NCBI RefSeq assembly: GCF_033473495.1
Contig: NC_088940.1
Coordinates: 1,302,001-1,366,000 of the forward strand
Origin: Cercospora beticola
Taxonomy: Eukaryota; Ascomycota; Dothideomycetes; Mycosphaerellales; Mycosphaerellaceae
Direction: 5' to 3'
DNA: 64,000 nucleotides
Position numbers and translations under genes: made by a program. Of the stretch, positions 51,450-64,000 are shown piece after piece. Positions within the stretch are counted from its first letter, which is position 1. Every line of letters starts with the position of its first letter. The notes below the pieces were generated by a model. It was not told where the DNA came from and made no database searches. It worked only from the letters and a program-made list of their open reading frames with translations.

Positions 51450-54400
51450 TATATAATAATACCCTCCGACCGATACTATAATACTACGAGTAGAGAAGGA
51501 AGTCTAGAAGGAGGAGGTTACGACTCTAACTCCTAGGCGGCCTAAATCTGCCTATAACTAGCTCTCTCTAGCTAATAAGGCTAGGAAATAACTACTAATA
51601 CTAATACTCTAAAACTAATAATCTAAAAGAACCTAAAAATACTTATAGAATAGATCTAGAGTTACCTCGATATCTAGATAACTCTTTCTTTCTCTCTAAC
51701 TCTCCTCCTTCTCTAATAGGCCTAATAGGCTCTCCTCTATCTCGCTCTCTACTAGGAAGAGTCCTAGACTCTTTAAGCTATCTAGAAAACTCTCTAGAGC
51801 TACCTAATACCTACTACTACTACCTCTAAAATATAGGCCTAGATAGCCTAAATTAGATATATAATACTAAGGCTCTAGCTTTAGGTATCTATAACTATCT
51901 TAGTAAAGATAGGAAACTAAGAAGAAAAAGAAATAGCAAAGAAGATAAGCTATAAAGAGCTTAGAAGGAAACTAGGAGTATAGTAGTTTAAGGCTATATA
52001 AAAGCTCCTAAGTAGAGACTTTAAAGTTATTCTCTATAGAGAAGAAGAGAAAAGTAAGCTAGAGAAGGACTAATCTTAGCTTAAGGCTATATACCTAGAG
52101 GCCTAGGTAGAGATACTAAGTACCTAGGTAATTATATATAGTATTAGGATATCCTAGAAGCTAGAGGATATAAATAGCTAGGTCTAGCTCGACTAAGATA
52201 ACCTTATCTAGTTCCTAGAGAGGCTTAAAATTAGGAAGGCCTTTTAGCTTAAGAACTAGAGAGTAAAAGAAGAGACTAACTTCTTATTAGTAGTATTAGT
52301 AGTATAGGATAGATAGACTATAAAGGAAATATATAGGAGAGGTATTACTATTAGATTAATATAGTATATAGTAGAACTATACTACCTATAGTAGAGAATT
52401 ATATAATACTTTAAGTATAATAGCTTCGGGTATATTACTATCTACTATAAGGCTATAGAAGAAATATATAGAAACTATATAGAGAAGTATAGAATAGATA
52501 GCTATAAGAAGAAGAAAATTAAATACTATAACTATAAGAGAGACTATAAGGTATACTCTCTCTAATATAGCTATAAAGCTACTATAAAGGCTAAAGTAAG
52601 AGTATTCTTAGAGTAGTTTAAAAAGCAATAGGAGATAGCCTTAGGCCTAGTATAAGAAGATAGTAATATAGAACCTCTAATCCTTAAGAGGAAAGCTCTA
52701 TTAGCTAAGTCTTTATAGAGAGATATTAGATATAAAGGTAGGCCTCTAGGTACTATAGTAATAGCGATAGCTAGTAGGAGGTAAGTAAGTAAGCTCTACT
52801 TCCCTCTTATATAGAAGAATAAGAATATCTAAGAGGTAATAAGTACCTACTAGGAAGATATAGATATTAACCTAATTAAGCTTCTTTTCTAAGAATCCTA
52901 TAAATTCTATAAGTAGCTAAACTCTAATAATCTACTAATATAATATTAATAGGTTAAATACTACCTAAACTCTACTACTAAATAGCTAAGCTATAGAAGA
53001 GGCTATAGTAATAGTACTATAAGAACTATAGCTTAATACTATAAATAGTAGGACTAAGGCTAAGAAAGGATATTCTATAGTCTTCCTACTCTAGTAGAAC
53101 CTAAAAGTAGTAATACTTATATTAGATAAAGTTAGAACTAATAGCTAGAAACTACTCTTCTATAATATAGGTAACTTAGTAACTATCTAAGTCTAGATAT
53201 CTATAGGAACTATCTCTATCTATAACTACTATAACTTCTTAGAGCTAATAAGCTATAGATAAGAAGAGACTATCTCTATACTCTAAGAAGTACTATTATA
53301 AACTCTAGAGGATATAAAAGTAAGCTATATAGTAGTAGGAGACTTTAACTTCTACTATCTAAAATAGGAGAGAAATATAACCTAAACCTAATATACTATA
53401 GTAGATAAGCTTATTAAAATAATTATAGAGGCCTAACTATAGCTAGCTCTAGAGCTAGAGATAATTATATAGGAAAGATATATAGCTAGCTACTAAATAC
53501 TAGACCTAGTCTTTATTAGCCTTTCTCTCTCTAAAACCTAATCTAAGAATATAAAGCTCTCCTAGAAGAGATATATAGCTCTAACTATATCCTCTTTAAG
53601 ATAACTCTCTATATTAACTTCTAAGAGCCGAGAGGAAGAAGCTAGAGAAAGTAGTAGAAAGCTACTAACTAGGATAGAATCTAGGACCTTATAGCCTAAG
53701 ATACTAACTAACTTAACTAACTTCTACTTAATATAAGAGAATACCTAGATATACTAGCCTATAGAATATAATCCTCTATCTAGAGGATTATAGAGGAGAT
53801 AGTTCTAATAGCTAGACTATTAAGCTATATAAAGATAGTATAGACCTAGGAATATAAGGAGGCTATAAAGCTAGTAAGAAGAAGAAGAAAAGAATAGAGG
53901 AACTATAAGATAGAATAGAGCTATAAGCTATACCTTAAGATATTATATATAAGAAGTAAAGCTATAAGAAGAGAGCAAAACCTAGCTTAGAGGAGACTAA
54001 TAAAAGAAGTTATAGAGGACTCTAAGAAAATCTAGAAAATAGCTAAATAGATAAAAGAGAGAGCTAACTAAGAGTACTAGCTACTATACTTCCTAAGCCT
54101 AGCTAATATAGAGTATAATAGAGATACTAATAAAGGGAAGGCTATAATCCTAGTAAGATACTTCTTCCTAGACCTAAGAGAGGCAGACTTAAGTAATATC
54201 TAATATACCTAACTACTACTCTAATTCTAGATAGAGGTTAAGGTTTAACTAAAGGAAATAGAAGGAGTCCTTAAGAAACTATCTAGTAATAAAGCTCTAG
54301 GACCTAACTAAATACTAAACCTCTTACTTAAAGAGTATAGAGAATAACTTTCTTTAATTCTAGCTAAACTCTTTACTATATACCTAAGGATAGTATACTA

Positions 54401-56290
54401 CTCTAAAGCTTTTAAGTACTCTATAATAGTAGTACTTAGGAAACTATAGAAACTAGACTACTTAAAGCTAGGAGTATATAGACCTATTGCCTTACTTAAT
54501 ATAATAGTAAAGGTCCTAGAAGCTATAGTTACTAAAAGGATATCTAAGAAGACTAAAGAATAGAAGCTCCTCCTAGAAGAATAAATAGATACTAGGCCTA
54601 GTAGGTCTACTACCTTAGTATTAGACCTTATTACTAAGTAAGTAAAAACTATCTAGAAAACTAAGCTAGGAGCTATAGTATCTATACTCTACCTTAATAT
54701 CTTAGAGGCATTTAATAAGGTCTCCTACTAGAGGCTACTTTATAATATTAGAATAAAAGGCTTCCTAGACTATACTATTAGCTTTATTTAATTATTCCTC
54801 TAAGATAGAACTATCTACCTAAGGCTTAGAGAATTTATAGACTAACTAAAGCTCTAAAATATAGGAATTCTCTAAGGCTCTACTTTATCTCTAATTCTCT
54901 TCCTTTTCTTTACCTCTACTCTACTTCTAATACTATATAAAGGGACTACTTTAGTAATAGGATTTATAGATAATTCTAATATCCTTATATATAGTATATT
55001 AATAGAGGATAACTATAGGCAACTTAAGAAAGCCTACTAGAAATATAAAGAATAAGTAAGGAGATATAGAGTAGAATTTATACTATAGAAATACTAGCTA
55101 ATCTACTTTACTAGGAGTAGGAAATATAACCTTAAAGCTATAGTCTAAATCTAGAGATTTAATAGAGAACTACTACTATTACTTAGACTCCTTAGAGTAT
55201 AGGTAGATACTAAACTTAAATAGAGCCTATATATTAAATAAGTAGTAGAAAAGAGAGCCTACTAAATATAATTACTTTAGAGACTATATAAGTCTATATA
55301 GGAAGTATTCTTCTAAAAAGTAAAGTACCTCTATATAGTAGTAGTAAGACTAGCTATTACTTTTAGCTACTAAGTCTAGTCTAATCTAGAGAGTATATAA
55401 GGCTACTATAGGAACCTTACTAAACCTATTAAGAAGATCTAGAGAGAGGTTCTAAGGAATATTATAGGAGTATATAAGTTAGTTATAATAGCTATTCTAG
55501 AGAGAGAAGTAAATATTACTCCTCTCTATTTATATATCTAGGACCTAGCTAGGCAAGTATCTAAAAAGCAAGACATCTAACCTATATACTAGTATATTAA
55601 AGATAGGTATAAGGAGATTAAAAGGCAAGTATAAGTAGGAAAGAGAGCTAGGCAATCTATACTACTAACTTAAACTAGATAGAAGAAAATCCTCTAAATA
55701 GTATAAAGCTAAGAAATAACGATATAGGTATACCTAGGCTATAAGATATAGTAGGCTAAATACTAGTAGAATAGAAGATAGGAAAGGAATAAGAAGAAAA
55801 GAAAAGTAAGAGTAGAAGAGGAATAACTACTAGTATAGAAAACTACTACTTCCTCTACTATTAGACTAACTCTATATAAAGGACTTACTAGACTAGAGAG
55901 TATAATAGTTATACTCTTAAGGATAGAGTATATTAGAATAAAGTAATATCTTACTAAAAGGAGAGTCCTAGGTTTTATACTAGACTATAAATATAGATAG
56001 GGATATAAGATACTAAAATATATATATATATATATTCTATCTAAAATAGAACGAAAGAAGATATATACTATTCTAGATAGAGGTATCTATAAACTAGAAG
56101 GATCTAGCTAATATAAAGAGAGAGCTATATATAATAGTAAAGTAGCTTATTTAAGAAGGAGTTCTAGACTAATTCTTACTTATAAGAGAAAAGGTATAGA
56201 AGGATAAGAGGAAAGAGAATAGGAAGGATAGAGTCTAGTAAAAGAAGGACTTACTAGATACCTAGTATTATCTAAAGGAAAATAGAAGCG
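51450..56290 (+). mobile_element. Tad-like non-LTR retrotransposon (LINE B), RIP-degraded and CG-poor
   Basis: The plus strand carries ORF1 (about 51,900-52,900) with a zinc-knuckle remnant around 52,410-52,580 (Y-N-S-F-G-Y-I-T-I-Y-Y-K-A, former CCHC). An endonuclease (about 53,050-53,700) has V-G-D-F-N-F-Y-Y at about 53,335. A long RT frame follows (about 54,200-55,300) with S-S-N-K-A-L-G-P-N, Y-R-P-I-A-L-L-N and a catalytic box now reading F-I-D-N-S near 54,962. The C-terminal zinc-knuckle-like end is near 55,950-56,100. CG dinucleotides are very rare compared with LINE A. The 5' end is not defined. Confidence 0.83.
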
Positions 56291-57319
56291 AAGGAAGCGG
56301 CTACGTAGGCTATAAATAAAGAGATATATAAGAGTTTTTCGAAGGCTTTTCCTCCGACCGAAACCTATAGAGCGTACTACTTACTCTAGTTAAAAGAGGT
56401 AGACTAGCGTATAAGAATTATCTATTTAATATAGTTATTATTACTCGCTACTACTAACTACTACTCTACTACTACCTAATAAACTAGTATCTCGTAGGCC
56501 GTTAAAATTACCTTCTCTACCTCTTCTAGTATATTTATAGTAGCTAATTAGTAAATAAGAAATACCTTTTAATTATAAATAATATATATAGTAAATATAT
56601 CTCTAATCGACTAGAATAGCTATACTCTACGACACGCGCTTAATAGTAGTTTAAGCCGCTATATACGGATATAATTCTTATAATATAGGAATTTATAATT
56701 ATTATAGATTCCTTTACTCTTTTAAGTCTTCTAGCTACACTTAGCGATAATTTAATAATCCTTCGAATAATGCCTTATTACGAGGTAAACAGCAGAATTA
56801 TCGAATGCTATTATCGCTAAGACGACAAGAATTCTAATAATTCTTGCGATAATGCCCGCGAGGTAAACAGGGCCTTCGCAGGCGCTGCACGCACGCGACG
56901 TTAGCGAACCTGCTTCCTCCCACGCGGTGGCCGAGCTCGGCATTGCCGCGCCTGCCTTCACCCACGCTGATTCGTCATCGGACGTATTAGGAGGCTGTCG
57001 CCCGCGCCTTTCTGCAGCTGATCAACGGCCGCCTTGATTCCCAAACTGTCCGCAGCAACAAGCAGAAGGATCGCAGGCGGGCGGCGTGGCCAATCCTGGC
57101 GCGCGTGCAGAGAGCCACCCAAGACATCCCTATTCTGCGCGCTGCGCGCCCCGATTTTGTGTGACTCCGTCGCACCTGACCTGACCTGGCCTGCGGCGGG
57201 CTGTCATTTGATGCGGCATGCACACGTGCAAGGGTTCTACATATATGTCGTCGGTCCGCAGTAGCACGATTCGGCTCCACCAATTCTTTTGCGCGTCTCA
57301 TTAGATCGTCCGGCCCCCC
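56291..57319. other. Boundary from RIPped DNA to normal DNA, and 5' flank of the transporter gene
   Basis: RIP-like composition continues to about 56,750, fades by 56,860, and from 56,860 the DNA is GC-rich and normal. Small frames on either strand here (minus 56,752-56,961 and 56,987-57,379, plus 57,034-57,264) have no family features. They are read as chance frames in the transporter's upstream region. Confidence 0.5.
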
Positions 57320-57335
57320 ATCAGATAATGATAAG
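57320..57335 (+). promoter_or_regulatory. Iron-type GATA sites upstream of siderophore transporter
   Basis: ATCAGATAA at 57,320-57,328 matches the ATCWGATAA consensus of fungal iron-repressing GATA factors (SreA, Urbs1, SRE family). It is followed at once by TGATAAG, a second HGATAR site (57,329-57,335). The pair lies 37-52 bases before the transporter ATG, so it may even overlap the 5' leader. It predicts repression when iron is plentiful. Confidence 0.6.
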
Positions 57336-57371
57336 ATCTTTCTGGGCGGAGGCATACTTCGCACCGTAGCC

Positions 57372-59439
57372 ATGCCCAACTACGGCACCCTCCTCCCCTC
57401 CTCAGGACCGCAAACAACTAATGGTGGTGGCGACGACGACGTGGAACAGGCTGCTGCCTCGGCCGCTCACACTCCGAGCTCCTCCGTCATCGCTCCCTCG
57501 TACAAGCGAGAGCAGCAGAACAGCGACATCCACGCCCAGTCCGAGGCCGACAGACGATCCATCATGTCCGAACGCAGTCACGAATCCGGACAGGCTGGTG
57601 TCAAGCGCCTGGAGGCCATCTCGACGACATGGTCCAAACTAGGCCTGTACATGGCCTACCTGGGCGTGGCACTGCTGGCGTATGCGACGTCATTAGAGGG
57701 CCAAACAACCACGAACCTTACCATCTACGCAACGAGCGCCTTCAAGTCACATTCGATGGTCTCCACGGTGCTGGTCATCCAGGGAGTCGTGTTGTCTGTC
57801 GTCAAACCTCCTATGGCCAAAGTCGCCGATGTCTTCGGCCGGTTCGAAGCATTCACGCTATCCATTCTTTTCTACATTGCAGGCTTCATCCAGCAAGCAG
57901 CTTCCGACACCGTTGTGACATATGCAGCGGCACAAATATTCTATTCAGCAGGACAGACTGGACTCCAGATCTTGATTCAAGTATTCATCGCCGACACGAG
58001 TGACCTGGTCAACCGAGCGTTGTGCTCCACGATCCCAGACATCCCTTTCTTAGTCAACGTCTGGTTGGGTCCAGCAATCGCAGAAGCGGTATTGAAGAAT
58101 CTCAACTGGCGATGGGGCTACGGCATATGGACGATTGTCCTGCCAGTGGCATTCTTGCCGCTCGCACTCGCGTTGATTGTGAATCAGCGAAAAGCCGCCC
58201 TACGAGGCATCTTACCTGAATCACCGTTTCAAGGCGAGTCTGCGTGGGAGGTCGTCAAAACGCTCTGGTTCGAGATGGACTTCTTTGGCCTGTTCCTCAT
58301 CTGCGTCGCTTTCACCCTCATATTGATTCCCTTGACCCTCGCGTCGAAGGCTGGCTGGAGCAATCCAAATTTGGTCACCATGCTCGTGGTCGGTGCCGCA
58401 TGCCTGATAGCTATTCCCTTCTGGGAGCGCAACAAGACGCTTGCTCCTCATGCTTTCTTTCCCCGATCGTTTTGGAAAAACCGCACCCTCCTATGTGGAC
58501 TTGGACTGTCCTTTTTCTACTTCAGTAAGTCTCATCATGTCAAAAAAAAAAAAGAATCGTTCTCGCTGACATCGCATAGTGGCATTCTATCTCTCAGTCT
58601 ATCCTTATTTCCAGTCATACCTATTGGTCGTCCAGGATCTTCCTCTTGCCAAAGCTGGCCGAATTGTACAGACCTTCACATTCACATCGACCGTAACGGC
58701 CATAATCGTTTCGATCTCCATCAAGTACACCAAGTCCTATAAGAAATTTATGGTCGCGGGCACCATCTTGTATGCTATCGGTTTGGCCTTGATGATCCGA
58801 TACAGGACGGAAGAATCAACACCAGCCATGATCGTTGGTACGCAGATCTTCCTTGGTGTGGGTGGCAGTCTGACCCACGTACCTGCACAGCTTGGCGTGC
58901 AGGCGTCAGCCAGTCACTCGGAAGTGGCTGCAGCAACTGCGCTGTTCTTGACTTTCTTGGAAATCGGAGGAGCTGTCGGGAGCGGGATATCCGGCGCCAT
59001 CTGGACGTCGAATGTTCCGAAGAAGTTGGCACTTTATCTGCCACCGGAGACCAAGGACATGGCTGATGAGATTTACGGAAACATCACGCTCGCATCACGA
59101 GGTTGGCCCATGGGCAGCCCAACGCGAGACGCGATCAACCTTGCTTATCAGGAGACGATGACGAAGATACTGACTGTTGCGGTGTTCGTGGCGCTACCGT
59201 GCATCGTTTTGGCCTTCATGATGCACGACTACAAGCTCGATGAAATTGATCAGGGAGTCAAGGGCGTTGTCATTGGCGCCACACAAGACGGCACCGAATA
59301 TGGCGGCGAGGAGTTCGCAGGACCGTCAACGACCAGGCTGATGCGTACATCCGGCGAGTATGAGGAAGCAGACGACGACGACGACGGCTCAGAGGAGTCA
59401 CAGAACTCAAGAACCAGGCTCATAAGAAAATCATCATGA
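57372..59439 (+). CDS. MFS siderophore-iron transporter (Sit/Arn/Mir type)
   Basis: Two exons, 57,372-58,524 and 58,580-59,439, are joined across a 55-bp GT-AG intron (58,525-58,579). The junction codon is ATG (A + TG), giving L-S-F-F-Y-F-M-A-F-Y-L-S and a protein of about 670 residues. A long polar N-terminus (about 90 residues) is followed by the first helix (G-L-Y-M-A-Y-L-G-V-A-L-L-A-Y-A-T-S-L-E) and D-V-F-G-R-F-E-A-F, the loop motif of this family. About 14 membrane helices follow, then an acidic C-terminal tail with a run of D residues. Members import ferric siderophores at the plasma membrane or vesicles by proton symport. The length and layout fit the family. A plus-strand frame beginning at 58,579 with GTG is only exon 2. 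The iron-GATA sites upstream support the role. Confidence 0.93.
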
Positions 59440-60474
59440 GATTTTCGCGGATAGATAGATGACGATGCATTTGTTGGGACTTAGAAGGCGTGATCGGATG
59501 TGGAGCACGGTAGACGATGCTGTTGAAATTGGCTGCATCTTGCATACTGGTTGCACTGCAAGCGAGCATTTGGCATTTTTTGGGCACTCGGGACAGCATA
59601 GAGGCAAGGAAAGGCGTTCTTCGGCGATTAGGGGATGACTGAATGGGCGCAAAACCACTAGCGAAGTGTTCTAGATACCCTATCACAGTGATGTTCCGAC
59701 CTAAGTGCGACAGATCATTGTTTCACGTTCGCTCTTTTCTGCTGCCCCGGCCCTGTTCTAGGCGTGTGTGGAGATGCACCAAACCTGTCAAAGCGTGGTG
59801 GGCGGGCAGCAGGCTCTGCTGGTATTGTGCTAAGCGCGCACGCTGCACATCGCCTATTGCACTCCGTCCTACTCTACACATGCTCTTGGTATCTTGAAGA
59901 ACACACTGTTGGTGTTGGACGTGTCTCGTGGATGAAATAGCGCGCTGCGACTAGTCCTCCTTCGCTATAGCACAGACAGCCCGCCGCCCACCTCTCCTTC
60001 TCGCGCCGACCGACCGCTGATCTGAGCTCTGCGCCGCCATTGTGACAGCTCTCTTCCCTTTCACGTGTCAAGCCAACCGACCGACCGTGTTTCGCGCCAC
60101 CACAGCGCCTGCTGCTGTGCGCTTTGTGTCACGCTTGACACGTACCATATCGAACATACTCGGGCCCCAGCCGAGGAGACGTACGACCGTCGATACTGCG
60201 CTGCCGCGACCGCCCCAACTCTCGCACCGAATCTCGACTCTCACTTCCAACTCCCCTCGCTTCCCCTCGCTCGGCCACGTACTCCCAGACCGCAACATAA
60301 CATTTCACTGCGACAGGCGCGCGCTCCACATCAGGTGCTACGGAATCCGAACCCGCTGAGCCAAGGAGGTCGACCAGGTCAGGCGGCATAATCGACAAAC
60401 AGACGGCTACAGACACGTGAGAGAGGGCACGAGAGGCAATCAGCAAGTCCAGAACTTGTGCACAGGAGGTCAGA
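59440..60474. other. Intergenic region between transporter and CDC42
   Basis: About 1.03 kb of normal GC-rich DNA holding the transporter 3' end and the CDC42 promoter and 5' leader (pyrimidine-rich around 59,960-60,280). Several overlapping short frames on both strands (for example 60,042-60,391) lack conserved features and are not called. Confidence 0.5.
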
Positions 60475-61434
<960 letters not shown>

Positions 61435-62230
61435 CCTCGCGGCTAGTCTGATGCGAATGCGAATGCCATGTACCTTCAACGTGAATACACCATGCGGGTT
61501 GTCTCAGATAGACAACACCTTTTTTTAACTTCTTTGCGGACAATACCAGAGTTGGGCGCGTGGAGTTGAAATGGAGCACTGTTTTCTTCAGGTCTACACA
61601 AGGCACACAAATCCAGGTTATATGCCTTCTTTCGAAACTTCAGTTTTTCACTTTGATGTTGCGTGAGAGAGAGTGTGTGTGCTGGTTTTGAATTGTCTCA
61701 TTGGGTTGACTACTGATATTGCTGCGGAACAATGACCCCTGGATTGCATAGGTCAGTAACCGTTCTGGGAGCAACTTGGACGTGTAGAGGCTGATGATGT
61801 TCTTCGTGGGAAATGCAGCGATTAGCTTTCGTTTTCATGCACGTCGACTGTTTGCCACCAGGCAGCCACCTCCCTTCCACAATGTGAAGTGAAGCATAGT
61901 TCAGGCGCAGCCGTTTCATTAGGTCCCACTCGACGAGTCCAGCACCTTCCTACCTCGAGCCGCAAGCTGAATGACACCGCACCTTGTGCGCTCGCTGTCC
62001 AGAAGAGCGCAGCCGACACCACTGGTAGAAATCTTGTCCGTGATGTTCACTTGTGTCGGGAGCTCCAACGATATCGCCCAGCCACCAGGCGCAACATATC
62101 AAGTACTGCGCGCAGGACGGCCGCTGCTCTTGCCCTGACTGTGGCCGTCGCGCTGCAGCCCCAGCACTTCACTTCACATTACTGCATGAGCGTTGTGAAA
62201 ATGATCGCTAGTGAAGGCTCACTTGAGGAG
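61435..62230. other. CDC42 3' region and upstream leader of next gene
   Basis: About 800 bases without a supportable gene. A frame at 61,889-62,326 has no family features and overlaps a likely leader. A short GT/GA-rich run is at about 61,664-61,685. Confidence 0.4.
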
Positions 62231-62345
62231 GTATGTAAACGCCTTCGCGCTCGCAGCTCTCTTCTTCCTCGACATGCCACTTATATAGTAAGTTCAAATC
62301 GACCCCCTTCACGCCGCCTCGAATGATTGACTGACGTGTTGCTAG
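62231..62345 (+). other. Candidate 5'-leader intron of the hypothetical gene
   Basis: GTATGT at 62,231, CTGAC branch-like site at 62,331-62,335 and TAG at 62,343-62,345 give a 115-bp intron. An upstream ATG (62,186) would then open a short uORF that ends at a TGA soon after the junction. Transcript evidence is needed to confirm it. Confidence 0.4.
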
Positions 62346-62359
62346 GTCGTACTTTGCTC

Positions 62360-62388
62360 GTTTTGGTGATTTCACCAATCACCAAAAC
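62360..62388 (+). other. Perfect 12-bp hairpin just before a start codon
   Basis: The arms GTTTTGGTGATT (62,360-62,371) and AATCACCAAAAC (62,377-62,388) are fully complementary around the 5-base loop TCACC. The hairpin ends 10 bases before the ATG at 62,399. It could slow scanning ribosomes or act in the DNA as a paired binding site. Confidence 0.55.
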
Positions 62389-62398
62389 AGTCGCTGAC

Positions 62399-64000
62399 AT
62401 GAGTGGCAGACGTAAATCCGCTCGGAGCTCTCACTCCGCGAAATCACCATCGCTCGCGACCATCTCCGAGATGGAACCGCCAGAAGGCGCCCCAGCACAG
62501 CGGCCATCCGAACGATCATCAGAAGAGACACCCACACCTGAACAGCGGCAACTCAAGCGAGAGCGGTACCAGCTCGCGGGCAACGCGTTCGCGCAACAAG
62601 AATTTGCCCGTCGCCAAATGACACCCCCCACTGTCATTCATCCAGCTTTCCGCCCGGGCTTCAACCTTCTCGACACCACCCAGCCGCTTCCAGAACTCGA
62701 TCCGTCCGAGCGACTGCCGCACGCAGAAGAGTCGCCGACGATGAGGTTGCAGTTCCCGAAGAACTCGCTCGAGACCGACCGGGTCGCCACTTCAGGGCAG
62801 ATGCACCGCGAGTCCACCCAGACGACACTGTCTCAGTTCATGCTCAACCCGCCTGAGATCGATCTGGGCACCACTCCAGAGCACACTCCCGTGCCGACTC
62901 AACGCGAGTGGCTCGAAACTCGAGACAACCTCGAACTGCACGGCGGTCAGCAGCCACACATCCCCGTTATCAAGCACACGCCCAAGTCGACGGCCGAAGA
63001 GTTTGCATCCGCAGTCAGCACCGTCTCCCAGAATGAAGTCCAAACCGAGCCGCGCACGCCGGGTCACAAGAGCCCAAAGAAGACGACATTCCTGGAACGT
63101 GTGACGAAGTGGACAGCTCGCCGCACTCACACGCATGCGCAGAAGCAAAAGAGTGATGCTGATCAGGCCCCTGACTTGCCTTTGCCGCCAAAAGCGCGCG
63201 CAGTGCTTCAGTAAGTGGACCTCAACACTGTTGCGCTATTGTACTCACATGCCTCCCAGACAACCACCACCTGCTCGTGGCCTCGGCCGCTCACCATCCA
63301 AGACCAAGTCTTTCTTCGCCAGAAGACGCTCAGATGCCAATGACTTGCCAAAGCCAGAGCCAGTCCGCGCCGCCACTTCACTCGGTCATCGCACACCGCG
63401 AAGTGTCCATTTTGACACGCCTGAGCCTAGTGCCGCACAAAGCCGTCATGTTTCAAGGTCGTCCACTGCTCAGCGCACATCTAATCTGGGTCGTTCGCAG
63501 AGTCTGAAGTACATCGACAACGCCGTCCCACCTACTCCACCCGCGAAGGACACGCCGCCCGACGAGCCGCCGATCCGCAACATGGCTCAACAGCGACCAG
63601 CTTTTGCATACGAGACACCAAGCAAGCCACGCGAATACACCAGCTCGGGCAGACTGAGTCCGAGTCGCATCGGCAGCAACAGCAGTCGAGGAGCTGCAAA
63701 ACTCGTCACACAGCCTAGCATGTTCTCGCTACGTGCCTCGGTCGTGCCGGGAGCAATGGATCAAGCAGAGCTGGACGATGCAAATTCGCGTATTGGTGGA
63801 CTAGGAATCGAGGGCTTCAGCATGCCTCACGAAACACGTCGCGGCAGTTACACTGCTGCATACAGCCCCAGCGTCTACTCTCCCGACGACTTCCGCAGGT
63901 CCGCGGCGCTGTTCCCAGAGCGTGCGGCCACAATGTCCACTTCTCAGCAGTCCGGCCACCTACTGTCCTCACTGCGCACTCCGAGAGAAGTAGACCGCCT
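62399..64000 (+). CDS. Hypothetical Ser/Pro-rich protein, cut by window end
   Basis: Exon 1 is 62,399-63,210, a 49-bp GT-AG intron is 63,211-63,259, and exon 2 runs open from 63,260 to the end of the window. The frame is continuous (CA + A at the junction), giving more than 515 residues so far. It starts M-S-G-R-R-K-S-A-R-S-S and is rich in Ser, Pro, Thr, Arg and charged residues. Phosphosite-like patches occur (P-R-S-V-H-F-D-T-P, S-P-S-R). A basic segment lies at the end of exon 1 (R-V-T-K-W-T-A-R-R-T-H). No signal peptide or membrane segment is seen, and I recognise no family. An in-frame ATG at 62,327 would add 24 residues, but it lies inside the candidate leader intron and before the hairpin, so I prefer 62,399. 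Confidence 0.75.

Noticed and set aside
764..56290. Many long frames interrupted almost only by TAG, suggesting a TAG-reassigned genetic code
   Set aside because: The stops sit where CAG, CAA or TGG are expected, ATG is lost too, and the neighbouring intact genes use standard stops. RIP explains it.
1..56750. AT-rich blocks as centromere or mitochondrial insertion
   Set aside because: The content is explained by RIPped retroelements. Centromere identity cannot be judged from sequence alone, and no mitochondrial genes are seen.
58579..59439. Separate 286-residue membrane protein starting with GTG at 58,579
   Set aside because: It is exon 2 of the siderophore transporter; GT-AG splicing from 58,524 joins the frames exactly.
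59420..60391. Several overlapping small frames on both strands between the transporter and CDC42
   Set aside because: They overlap each other, are rich in Arg/Ser/Pro from GC-rich leader sequence, and show no domain.
62327..62398. Start of the hypothetical protein at ATG 62,327
   Set aside because: It lies within the candidate leader intron and before the hairpin; the ATG at 62,399 begins a sequence with composition like the rest of the protein.

Overview
This window looks like nuclear DNA of a filamentous ascomycete, most likely a Dothideomycete. The reasons are short GT-AG introns of about 50-65 bases, a classical fungal Cdc42, a Sit/Mir-type siderophore transporter, a pisatin-demethylase-like P450, and about 53 kb of DNA with the scars of repeat-induced point mutation (RIP). 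In positions 1-19,700 and 23,300-56,750 the dinucleotides CA and TG are almost gone, ATG starts are lost, and reading frames are full of TAG and TAA. No ATG-initiated frame of about 60 codons or more survives there. The taxon call is inference.

Layout. (a) 764-14,970 is a Ty3/gypsy element (Gypsy1) with 406-bp LTRs and TSD TATAC. A second gypsy element (Gypsy2, 6,518-13,712, 195-bp LTRs, TSD ATATA) is inserted in it, and Gypsy2 itself carries an inverted solo LTR of its own family (10,857-11,051). (b) 15,363-16,490 is a RIP-killed NAD-dependent epimerase gene, followed by unassigned decayed coding DNA. (c) 19,104-23,105 is a gene island: an FAD monooxygenase whose 3' third has been RIPped, and, divergently transcribed, an intact cytochrome P450. 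(d) 23,300-37,960 holds a fragment of a non-LTR element and a long Tad-like LINE, split by a Copia element (28,265-34,405, 230-bp LTRs, TSD TATAA). (e) 37,960-51,350 is a large decayed minus-strand gene with a TPR-like region, next to and probably split by a third gypsy element (40,917-47,892, 389-bp LTRs, TSD GAGTA) of the Gypsy1 family. (f) 51,450-56,290 is a second LINE, poor in CG. (g) 57,372-64,000 is normal gene-rich DNA: a siderophore transporter with an iron-GATA-type site at its promoter, CDC42, and the first part of a hypothetical serine/proline-rich protein.

How it fits together. The P450, the FAD monooxygenase and the dead epimerase lie within 8 kb and are typical tailoring enzymes. 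The simplest reading is a relic metabolic gene cluster being erased by RIP spreading from nested retroelements, with only the P450 still open. The nested insertions are resolved to the base by matching LTR ends and target-site duplications, which gives a relative order of events. Function calls for decayed genes come from reading frames through RIP-type stops and are less certain than those for the intact genes.
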